The notes under the pieces were generated by a model. The model saw only the letters and a list, made by a program, of their open reading frames with translations, ran no database searches and was not told where the DNA came from. Below are positions 1 to 5,250 of a stretch of 5,250 bases of DNA, piece by piece (within the stretch, counting starts at the first letter, position 1; the number at the start of each line of letters is the position of its first letter). The position numbers were made by a program, and so were the translations under genes. The stretch is from Bacteroidales bacterium (GTDB lineage: Bacteria; Bacteroidota; Bacteroidia; Bacteroidales; VadinHA17). Where the stretch lies: contig PMEC01000032.1 in assembly GCA_003155705.1 (NCBI GenBank), positions 812 to 6,061 on the forward strand, given 5' to 3'.

Positions 1-167
1 AACATTCAAAAACCAGAAGAGATAAGCGCAGGACACATTATAAGGCCACTGCTCCTACTGTAAGTACCTGTTCCAACTGCAACGCGTCGGTTCAGTATCA
101 CAGGGTTTGTCCGGAATGCGGTTATTACAGGGGTAAGCTTGCAATTGAAAAGAAAGTAACTGCTTAA
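1..167 (+). CDS. rpmF: 50S ribosomal protein L32, 5'-truncated by the window edge
   Basis: This is the C-terminal 54 residues of L32, a small protein of the large ribosomal subunit. Complete codons start at base 3 and the TAA stop is at 165-167. The visible part opens with a basic segment (SKTRRDKRRTHYKAT), the L32 signature. Two Cys pairs follow, CSNC (codons at 69 and 78) and CPEC (codons at 108 and 117), which form a zinc ribbon, so this is the zinc-binding C+ form. The end, GYYRGKLAIEKK, is also typical. Compared with other Bacteroidetes L32 proteins, about seven N-terminal residues (a start like MAHPKRK) should lie just upstream; that is inferred. It is followed after 23 nt by plsX, the widespread rpmF-plsX-fabH arrangement. 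Confidence 0.95.
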   Translation, partial: HSKTRRDKRRTHYKATAPTVSTCSNCNASVQYHRVCPECGYYRGKLAIEKKVTA

Positions 168-190
168 AACGGCTTCCAAACTGAGATATC

Positions 191-1129
191 ATGAAAATTG
201 GTGTTGATGTCATGGGAGGAGATTTTGCTCCTGATTCGGTAATTGAAGGAGCAATTGATTCTCTCAGTTATTTATTAAAAGATGAAAGACTGGTCCTGAT
301 CGGTGATGATACCAGGATCCTGGACAAACTTGATAAACTGTCGGCAGAACCTTCTTCATTCGATATAATACATACCACCCAGGTTATTGAAATGGCCGAT
401 CAGCCGGCCAAAGCATTTTCACAGAAAAAGAATTCCAGCATTGCTGTCGGATTCGGAATGCTGAAAAGCGGACTTATTGAAGGCTTTTGCAGTGCCGGCA
501 ATACAGGGGCTATGCTGGTTGGGGCGAGTTATACCGTAAATGTTATTCCCGGTGTTCTAAGACCGGCACTTGCGACATTCATCCCTTCCATAACAGGAAA
601 ATATTCGGTTATTCTCGATGTTGGTCTTAACCCGGATTGCAAACCAGATGTACTTTTGCAATATGGTCTTCTCGGTTCTCTGTATGCACAATATGTTCTT
701 GGTATTGAAAAACCCACAGTCGGACTCCTTAATATAGGTGAAGAAGAATCAAAAGGCACTCCTGCCGTAAAAGCAGCATATGAATTGATGAAAGGAGATC
801 CAAACATCAATTTTAACGGTAACATCGAAGGAAATTTACTTTTCACTAAATCTATGACCGATGTTATCGTTTGCGATGGATTTGTTGGAAATATTGTTCT
901 TAAGCAGGCAGAAGCATTTTACACTCTGTATAAAGCCCGTAATCTGAAAGACTCATTTTTTGATAGTCTTGATTTTGAGAATATAGGAGGAACGCCGGTT
1001 GTCGGTATAAATGCCAATGTTATAATCGGCCATGGTATTTCGAAAAGAAAAGCCATAATGAATATGATTCTGCAGACCAGAGATGTAGTTAAAGCAGATC
1101 TTGCGCAGAAAATTAAGGAAGCTATTTGA
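191..1129 (+). CDS. plsX: Phosphate acyltransferase PlsX (acyl-ACP:phosphate acyltransferase)
   Basis: PlsX converts acyl-ACP and inorganic phosphate to acyl-phosphate, the acyl donor that PlsY uses to make lysophosphatidic acid, the first step of phospholipid synthesis. It acts as a peripheral membrane enzyme. The 312-residue length is within the family range. The N-terminus has the diagnostic [11 protein letters not shown] (residues 4-14). Further family motifs are AGNTGA around residues 102-107, [29 protein letters not shown], and the C-terminal [11 protein letters not shown]. The ATG at 191 is chosen because the MGGD motif follows immediately, as in other PlsX proteins; no strong Shine-Dalgarno is seen, which is usual in Bacteroidetes. 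It lies 23 nt after rpmF and 2 nt before the preferred fabH start, so it is almost certainly co-transcribed with both. Confidence 0.97.
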   Translation: MKIGVDVMGGDFAPDSVIEGAIDSLSYLLKDERLVLIGDDTRILDKLDKLSAEPSSFDIIHTTQVIEMADQPAKAFSQKKNSSIAVGFGMLKSGLIEGFCSAGNTGAMLVGASYTVNVIPGVLRPALATFIPSITGKYSVILDVGLNPDCKPDVLLQYGLLGSLYAQYVLGIEKPTVGLLNIGEEESKGTPAVKAAYELMKGDPNINFNGNIEGNLLFTKSMTDVIVCDGFVGNIVLKQAEAFYTLYKARNLKDSFFDSLDFENIGGTPVVGINANVIIGHGISKRKAIMNMILQTRDVVKADLAQKIKEAI

Positions 1130-1131
1130 TC

Positions 1132-2130
1132 ATGGGGAAATTACGTGCAGCTATAACAGGTATAAATGCCTGGGTGCCTGAGTACAGGTTAGATAATCAC
1201 GAGATTTCCAGAATGGTCGATACTTCTGATGAGTGGATTATGCAGAGGGTTGGAATAAAGGAGAGAAGAATTCTTAAGGGAGAAGGACTGGGTTCTTCGG
1301 ATCTCGGTGAAAAAGCAGTAAAGGGCTTGCTCGAAAAAACCGGAACATCTCCGGAGGAGATAGATCTTCTTATCTGCGCTACTGCAACTCCCGATATGAT
1401 GTTTCCTGCTACTGCGAATATTATTTCCGATAAAGTTGGTATAAAAAATGCCTTTAGCTTTGACATTAATGCTGCCTGTTCCGGCTTTTTATTTGCATTG
1501 CAGACAGGTGCCGCTTATATTGAAACAGGCAGATACAAAAAGGTAATTATTATCGGTGCCGACAAGATGTCATCCATAACTGATTACACTGACCGTACAA
1601 CCTGTCCGCTCTTTGGAGATGCATCAGGAGCTGTGTTACTTGAACCAACTACTGAAGAATATGGTATTATGGACTATATCTTCCGGACAGATGGTTCCGG
1701 TCGCAAACATCTGTACCTGAAAGCAGGCGGTTCAGCTAAACCGGCATCACATGAGACAGTTGATGCAAAGGAACATTTTATCTTCCAGGAAGGACAAACT
1801 GTATTTAAGTTTGCTGTTTTAAATATGGCTGATGTAGCCGCGGAGATAATGGAGAAAAACAATCTTAAATCTGAAGATATTGCCTGGCTGGTGCCACATC
1901 AGGCTAATTTGCGTATTATTGAGGCAACAGGAAGAAGAATGGGTCTTCCCCCGGAAAAGGTGATGATAAACATTCAGAATTACGGAAATACTACCACCGC
2001 AACAATTCCCCTTTGTATATGGGAATATGAGAAAAAACTTAAGAAAGGAGATATCCTGATCCTTGCTGCATTCGGCGGAGGATTTACATGGGGCTCGATC
2101 TATCTGAAATGGGCATACGATTCAAAATAG
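1132..2130 (+). CDS. fabH: Beta-ketoacyl-ACP synthase III (KAS III)
   Basis: FabH condenses an acyl-CoA primer with malonyl-ACP to start type II fatty acid synthesis in the cytoplasm. In many Bacteroidetes it takes branched primers to make iso/anteiso fatty acids; the primer preference here cannot be read from the sequence. The thiolase-fold Cys-His-Asn triad is complete: Cys116 in NAACSGF, His256 in VPHQAN and Asn286 in NYGNTTTA. The 30-residue His-Asn spacing equals that of the E. coli enzyme (H244/N274). Other landmarks are [21 protein letters not shown] and the C-terminal GGGFTWGS. The ATG at 1132 gives 332 residues and has AAGGAAG at 1115-1121 at suitable distance. A TTG at 1126 overlapping the plsX stop would add only Met-Ile and is less likely. 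The gap to plsX is 2 nt. Confidence 0.97.
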   Translation: MGKLRAAITGINAWVPEYRLDNHEISRMVDTSDEWIMQRVGIKERRILKGEGLGSSDLGEKAVKGLLEKTGTSPEEIDLLICATATPDMMFPATANIISDKVGIKNAFSFDINAACSGFLFALQTGAAYIETGRYKKVIIIGADKMSSITDYTDRTTCPLFGDASGAVLLEPTTEEYGIMDYIFRTDGSGRKHLYLKAGGSAKPASHETVDAKEHFIFQEGQTVFKFAVLNMADVAAEIMEKNNLKSEDIAWLVPHQANLRIIEATGRRMGLPPEKVMINIQNYGNTTTATIPLCIWEYEKKLKKGDILILAAFGGGFTWGSIYLKWAYDSK

Positions 2131-2227
2131 CCCTAAATCTGTTTTTTTAAAAATTTCATCTGTACATTATCTGCAATAGTTTTTATATTTGTGAGTTATT
2201 AAGTTTGTAGTTTTTAACTAAAAAATT
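2131..2227 (+). promoter_or_regulatory. Intergenic region with candidate Bacteroidetes promoter for the bactofilin-ATP synthase operon
   Basis: This is the largest gap in the window (97 nt). TATATTTG at 2184-2191 matches the Bacteroidetes -7 consensus TAnnTTTG exactly. The upstream -33 TTG element is poor: only a CTG at 2160-2162 lies near the expected distance. If used, transcription would start near 2198, leaving a leader of about 30 nt. The leader ends in an A-rich stretch directly before the ATG at 2228, a common ribosome-loading context in this phylum in place of a Shine-Dalgarno. T-runs just after fabH (2142-2148) are not preceded by a GC-rich stem, so no terminator is called and read-through from fabH remains possible. 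Confidence 0.55.
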
Positions 2228-2638
2228 ATGGCAAAGTACAACGAGACTGATAATACCACAATTAACCTGATCAGCAATGGTACCGATATTACAGGCGATA
2301 TTAAATCCAATGGCGATATACGGATAGATGGATCACTGACAGGAAATCTCAGTACAAAAGGGAAAGTGGTACTTGGACCGACCGGCAAAATAAAAGGTGA
2401 AATAATATGCAAAAATTCTGAAGTATCCGGGATTATTGAAGGCAAAATAATTGTAGGTCAATTGCTCAACCTTAAAGCTTCTTCGAAAATACTCGGAGAT
2501 ATTGTAACATCAAAACTTGCCATAGAGCCGGGAGCCCGGTTTACAGGTAATTGCAATATGCGTGATACTGAAGAAAATGGAGGATCCCTCTCAAAAGAAA
2601 AACCCCAGGAAAAACCGGGAGAAAAACCCGGAAAATAA
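2228..2638 (+). CDS. Bactofilin family protein (polymer-forming cytoskeletal protein)
   Basis: Bactofilins self-assemble without nucleotide into filaments made of a right-handed beta-helix; they act in cell shape, envelope assembly and positioning of other proteins. At 136 residues this is a typical small member. The central part, about residues 14-112, shows the expected run of short beta-rungs with regular Gly/Ile/Val turns: GTDITGDIKSNGDIRIDGSLTG begins it, followed by repeats such as GKIKGEI, SGIIEGKI, SKILGDI and PGARFTGN. The flexible ends are polar, and the C-tail is a Lys/Pro/Glu run with three EKP(Q/G) repeats. There is no signal peptide or membrane helix, so it is cytoplasmic. The ATG at 2228 is the first after the promoter. 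The last 62 nt overlap the next gene. A direct role in ATP synthase function is not established. Confidence 0.92.
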   Translation: MAKYNETDNTTINLISNGTDITGDIKSNGDIRIDGSLTGNLSTKGKVVLGPTGKIKGEIICKNSEVSGIIEGKIIVGQLLNLKASSKILGDIVTSKLAIEPGARFTGNCNMRDTEENGGSLSKEKPQEKPGEKPGK

Positions 2639-2828
2639 CGGACTTACAGAGTATGCCAGATATACCGGACTTGGAGTCCAGATGATTGTAATAATTCTGG
2701 TAACAGTCTGGGGTGGTATTAAACTTGATAAACTCTTTGGACTCGTAACTCCGGTGTTTACAGTAATCCTGTCACTTCTTGGCGTACTTGCCGCCATATA
2801 CACTGCCGTGAAAGATTTCATTAAGTAA
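2577..2828 (+). CDS. atpZ: AtpZ/AtpI-family small membrane protein of the ATP synthase operon
   Basis: Proteins of this family sit at the head of F-type ATP synthase operons and are proposed to help c-ring assembly or Mg2+ supply to the enzyme. From the ATG at 2577 the product has 83 residues: a basic, Asn/Lys-rich cytoplasmic tail (1-22), the family signature TEYARYTGLGVQM (24-36), a first membrane segment about 34-48 leading to WGGIKLDKLF, and a second about 57-77. The tail-YARY-helix-GGxxLDK-helix layout is that of the ATPase gene 1/AtpZ family. A GTG at 2562 would add five residues; ATG is preferred. In either case the start lies inside the bactofilin gene, in its +1 frame. The next gene starts 9 nt after the stop. 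Symbol assigned by family and position. Confidence 0.8.
   Translation: MEDPSQKKNPRKNREKNPENNGLTEYARYTGLGVQMIVIILVTVWGGIKLDKLFGLVTPVFTVILSLLGVLAAIYTAVKDFIK
2597..2632 (+). repeat. Three tandem 12-bp repeats in the bactofilin/atpZ overlap
   Basis: Three adjacent 12-base units, at 2597-2608, 2609-2620 and 2621-2632, all begin GAAAAACC and differ only in the last four bases. In the bactofilin frame they read EKPQ, EKPG, EKPG; in the atpZ frame, shifted by one base, they read KNPR, KNRE, KNPE. Both proteins therefore carry a short repetitive charged tail from the same DNA. The unit is a multiple of three, so copy-number change would keep both frames open. Confidence 0.85.
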
Positions 2829-2837
2829 TTCCCTCCC

Positions 2838-3224
2838 TTGAAAAAGGTTTTCAGATATGCACTCTATTTGTTAATTATGGTTTTTTGTTTGTTTAGCGCA
2901 GACTTAATGCTTAATTCACTATTTTATATAGGAATTACTATATCTGATTTTGTCTCTCTTGCACTCTCTTTTTATTTTACTGCGATGATATCCCTGTTTA
3001 TTTTTTTGAAAGGACAAAAAAAAGATGCCGGGAGCCAGCCATTATATACCCTTTTCAGTGTAATTATTAAATTCCTGATGGAACTGATAATTGCATTGTT
3101 ATGGTTTTTAATCGCCAAAAAAACCTCATTATCATTTATATTATTGTTTTTTGTACTATATTTAACATTCTCAATGTTTTCAATATGGGTGATATTGAAC
3201 ACATTGAAGAATAAATCTTTATAA
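2838..3224 (+). CDS. Uncharacterised four-helix membrane protein in the ATP synthase operon (AtpI-like position)
   Basis: I do not recognise a named family with certainty. The 128-residue product is very hydrophobic, with four likely membrane helices at about residues 7-27, 37-57, 71-93 and 98-121. A basic cytoplasmic loop (KGQKKD, 58-63) joins helices 2 and 3. Helix 3 contains Lys78 and Glu82, one helical turn apart, an unusual charged pair for a membrane segment. The TTG at 2838 is the start: an in-frame stop at 2826 blocks any earlier one, and the first ATG (2877) would cut into helix 1. It lies 9 nt after atpZ and 13 nt before atpB. Size, four-helix topology and position match AtpI (subunit I), so an assembly or accessory role for the Fo sector is plausible but inferred. 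It is visibly more AT-rich than its neighbours. Confidence 0.8.
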   Translation: MKKVFRYALYLLIMVFCLFSADLMLNSLFYIGITISDFVSLALSFYFTAMISLFIFLKGQKKDAGSQPLYTLFSVIIKFLMELIIALLWFLIAKKTSLSFILLFFVLYLTFSMFSIWVILNTLKNKSL

Positions 3225-3237
3225 AAGAAAGCCAGTT

Positions 3238-4299
3238 TTGAAAATTAAGAATCTTATCGGGTTTTTTCTTCTTTGTTTGCTTTTAACTTTAAGTTCTTCT
3301 CTTTTTTCACAGGAAGAAAAAAAGGAAGAAACGCAAAAAGAAAAGTTTGTTGCAAGCGATTTTATTCTTGATCATATTGCTGATTCTCACGAATGGCATA
3401 TTCTTACCAAAAAGAATGGCAAGAATGTCTCGATCTATCTTCCTGTAATAATTTACAGCAAAGAGGGTGGTTTCAGTTTTTTCTCATCAAAAAGATTTTC
3501 AGAAGGGAATGCATACAAAGGATACAGACTAATTGAAGAGGGCGATTTGAAGGGTAAAATTGTTTCAGTCAATAAAGAAGGCAAAAATGATGAGAAAAAT
3601 CTGCCTCTTGACTTATCAATAACCAAAGCTGTTGTGGCAATGTTTTGTGCCGCGCTTATTGGATTATTGCTGTTTATTTCAATGGGGAGATCCTATAAGA
3701 AAACCGGAGTAAGTGCCCCAAGAGGAATTCAGAGTTTCCTGGAACCGGTTATTCTTTTTGTCCGGGATGACATAGCCATTCCAAACATAGGGAAGCATAA
3801 ATATGAAAAATATATGCCCTACCTGTTGACTGTATTCTTCTTTATTCTTATTAATAATATCATGGGGCTTATCCCGTTTCCACCGCCTTTTGGTGCAAAT
3901 GTCACCGGAAATATTGCTGTCACTTTTGTGCTGGCAGCCTGTACTTTTTTTATTACCCAGTTCAGTGGAAATAAAGCATACTGGAGGCATATCTTTGCCA
4001 CCCCTGGAGTTCCTTTCTGGCTTCTGCCTATTATGATTCCGGTTGAACTTATCGGTATCATTTCGAAACCGTTCGCGCTTATGATTCGTTTATTTGCAAA
4101 CATTGTTGCAGGGCACATAATTGTGCTAAGTCTTATTTGTTTGATTTTCATTTTTGGGACACTTGCTGTAGCTCCGGTTTCAATCCTTTTTGTGATTTTT
4201 ATGGACTGCCTCGAACTTCTGGTGGCATTCCTTCAGGCATATGTATTTACCTTATTGTCAGCGCTGTTTATTAGCCTTGCAGTACAGGAACATCATTAG
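3238..4299 (+). CDS. atpB: F-type ATP synthase subunit a, with secreted N-terminal extension
   Basis: Subunit a forms the two proton half-channels next to the c-ring in the Fo sector. At 353 residues it is longer than the 271 of E. coli. Residues 1-24 look like a signal peptide (basic start, Leu/Phe core, SLFS before Gln25), followed by about 100 extracytoplasmic residues with a DSHEWH motif (49-54). Membrane segments begin near residue 128. The essential arginine is Arg284 in MIRLFANIVAGH, equal to E. coli R210. Gln333 in LQAY equals Q252. His293 and Glu326 occupy the places of E. coli E219 and H245, a reciprocal swap also found in other a-subunits. The TTG start at 3238 is chosen because it alone gives the complete signal peptide; AAAGAAAG at 3225-3232 (last base C) lies before it. 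The gap to atpE is 31 nt. Confidence 0.96.
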   Translation: MKIKNLIGFFLLCLLLTLSSSLFSQEEKKEETQKEKFVASDFILDHIADSHEWHILTKKNGKNVSIYLPVIIYSKEGGFSFFSSKRFSEGNAYKGYRLIEEGDLKGKIVSVNKEGKNDEKNLPLDLSITKAVVAMFCAALIGLLLFISMGRSYKKTGVSAPRGIQSFLEPVILFVRDDIAIPNIGKHKYEKYMPYLLTVFFFILINNIMGLIPFPPPFGANVTGNIAVTFVLAACTFFITQFSGNKAYWRHIFATPGVPFWLLPIMIPVELIGIISKPFALMIRLFANIVAGHIIVLSLICLIFIFGTLAVAPVSILFVIFMDCLELLVAFLQAYVFTLLSALFISLAVQEHH

Positions 4300-4318
4300 T
4301 TTTTAAATGTTTAACTAA

Positions 4319-4540
<222 letters not shown>

Positions 4541-4545
4541 AAGCT

Positions 4546-4582
4546 ATGAAGGCTGCAACGGTTGGTTGCAGCACTTCATTTT
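4546..4582 (+). terminator. Strong intercistronic hairpin between atpE and atpF (leaky terminator or mRNA-stabilising element)
   Basis: The arms are 4546-4559 and 4565-4579. The core GCTGCAAC/GTTGCAGC gives 8 uninterrupted pairs around a five-base loop (GGTTG, 4560-4564). After one bulged A (4573), TGAAG/CTTCA and one A-T pair extend the stem to 14 pairs. Only a short T run follows (4579-4582), then AAAA, so complete termination is unlikely. Its position directly after the atpE stop suggests partial attenuation, or protection of the atpE message from 3' decay, either of which would favour subunit c over downstream subunits. The structure is seen; the function is inferred. Confidence 0.65.
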
Positions 4583-4604
4583 AAAACGTTCAAAACAATT
4601 AAAT

Positions 4605-5117
4605 ATGATATTAGCAAATAGTCTTGCAACACCGGCAATTGGAACAATATTCTGGGCCACATTTACATTTATTTGTTTTTTCCTGCTTCTTGCAAAATTT
4701 GGATGGAAACCCATTCTCAATGCTGTCAAAGCAAGAGATGAAATGATAAAAGGATCTCTTGAAGCCGCAGAAAAAGCAAGAGAAGATATGAAAAAACTTC
4801 AGGCAGATAATGAAACAATCCTTCATAAGGCACGTGAAGAAAGAGAAAATATACTCAAAGAGGCAAGAGATATCCGCGATAAATTAATAAATGAAGCCAA
4901 AGGTAAAGCCGGGGAAGAAGCAGAAAAACTGATTGAAAAAGCTCGGCAGGGTATAGAAAGGGAAAAGGAAAAAGCTCTTTCTGAAATTCATGAGCAGGTA
5001 GCATTCCTTTCAGTTGAAATCGCATCAAAGCTACTGGGTGAAAAACTTGAGGAGAGCGACAGACAAAACAAATTGATTGATAATTATCTGAAAGAGATAG
5101 ATTTCAATAAAAATTAA
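4605..5117 (+). CDS. atpF: F-type ATP synthase subunit b
   Basis: Subunit b is the peripheral stalk that anchors F1 to Fo and keeps alpha3beta3 from rotating. From the ATG at 4605 it has 170 residues: a short N-terminus (TPAIGTIFW, residues 9-17), one membrane helix about 12-30, the family motif KFGWKPILNAVKARDE (31-46), then a long charged helix of Lys/Glu/Ala heptads (about 45-140) that dimerises as a coiled coil, and a C-terminal part (VAFLSVEIASKLLGEKL) that binds delta. A TTG at 4566 in the same frame would add 13 residues (QHFILKRSKQLN after the first) but lies in the right arm of the hairpin and adds nothing conserved, so it is rejected. The gap from atpE is 64 nt, the longest inside the operon; atpH follows after 8 nt. 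Confidence 0.95.
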   Translation: MILANSLATPAIGTIFWATFTFICFFLLLAKFGWKPILNAVKARDEMIKGSLEAAEKAREDMKKLQADNETILHKAREERENILKEARDIRDKLINEAKGKAGEEAEKLIEKARQGIEREKEKALSEIHEQVAFLSVEIASKLLGEKLEESDRQNKLIDNYLKEIDFNKN

Positions 5118-5125
5118 GAGCTGAA

Positions 5126-5250
5126 ATGAACGACAGCAAAATTTCGGTAAGATATTCAAGAGCTCTGTTTCAACTGGCGGTTGAAAAAAACCTTCTTGAT
5201 AAAATCAGCGCAGATATGTTATTTGTTTCTGAGATCTGTAAAATGGCTGA
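5126..5250 (+). CDS. atpH: F-type ATP synthase subunit delta, 3'-truncated by the window edge
   Basis: The first 41 codons of the delta subunit (OSCP homologue) are present. Delta joins the top of the F1 alpha3beta3 head to the b-subunit stalk. The visible N-terminus contains the family signature SVRYSRALFQLAVEKN (residues 7-22), the first helix of the N-terminal helical bundle. The ATG at 5126 is the obvious start, 8 nt after the atpF stop, with AAGAG at 5116-5120 just upstream. Position after atpF is the standard order a-c-b-delta, so atpA and atpG would be expected downstream. The remaining roughly three quarters of the gene is outside the window. Confidence 0.92.
   Translation, partial: MNDSKISVRYSRALFQLAVEKNLLDKISADMLFVSEICKMA

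Noticed and set aside
2131..2165. Rho-independent terminator after fabH (T7 run at 2142-2148).
   Set aside because: No GC-rich inverted repeat precedes the T run; only an A/T-rich self-complementary stretch is present.
2597..2638. Programmed frameshift joining bactofilin to AtpZ at the A5 runs.
   Set aside because: The A runs are only five long, moving from bactofilin to atpZ would need a +1 shift, not the common -1, and AtpZ has its own ATG and is normally a separate protein.
3001..3023. T7/A8 homopolymer pair forming an 8-bp stem around AAAGGA inside the four-helix protein gene, possibly a phase-variable tract.
   Set aside because: The tracts are short, the stem is all but one A-T pair, and the codons make a normal cytoplasmic loop (FLKGQKK). 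Phase variation of an ATP synthase operon gene is not expected.
4546..4584. A 12-codon ORF (ATG at 4546, TAA at 4582-4584) lying exactly over the atpE-atpF hairpin, resembling a leader peptide.
   Set aside because: It has no clear ribosome-binding site, no run of regulatory codons, and the base composition is explained by the inverted repeat itself. Chance is the simpler reading.
4566..4604. Extended atpF start at TTG 4566.
   Set aside because: The extra 13 residues match nothing in the b-subunit family and would place initiation inside a stable stem; ATG 4605 gives the usual N-terminus.

Overview
The window reads as one stretch of a Bacteroidetes chromosome. Three things support this: the gene order, a Bacteroidetes-type promoter signature (TAnnTTTG) in the only sizeable gap, and an ATP synthase a-subunit with the long secreted N-terminal extension typical of that phylum. 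Bactofilin, an AtpZ-like protein and a small membrane protein ahead of atpB suggest the Bacteroidales/Marinilabiliales-Cytophaga side of the phylum, but that finer placement is inference. All genes are on the + strand. No tRNA, rRNA, IS element or CRISPR array was seen.

Region 1 (1-2130) is the classic rpmF-plsX-fabH cluster: the 3' end of the gene for ribosomal protein L32 (zinc-ribbon form), phosphate acyltransferase PlsX, and beta-ketoacyl-ACP synthase III FabH. It links ribosome production with the start of fatty acid and phospholipid synthesis. The genes are tightly packed (23-nt and 2-nt gaps) and the FabH catalytic triad is intact.

Region 2 (2131-2227) is the largest non-coding gap, 97 nt. 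It holds a good candidate promoter and no convincing terminator.

Region 3 (2228-5250, continuing past the window) is the front of an F-type ATP synthase operon: a bactofilin (polymer-forming cytoskeletal protein), an AtpZ/AtpI-family two-helix protein whose start lies inside the bactofilin gene, an unassigned four-helix membrane protein in the slot where AtpI often sits, then atpB (a), atpE (c), atpF (b) and the first 41 codons of atpH (delta). The Fo membrane sector is therefore complete here (a, c, b), and F1 genes would be expected downstream. The c-subunit lacks the Na+-type ligands and looks proton-specific.

Most of the content is ordinary housekeeping. The points that deserve a second look are a strong hairpin directly after the atpE stop, which could help set the high c-subunit stoichiometry; a 12-bp tandem repeat read in two frames inside the bactofilin/atpZ overlap; the secreted domain of AtpB with its DSHEWH motif; and the uncharacterised membrane protein with a charged residue pair inside its third helix. 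I found no evidence of a wholly new system.
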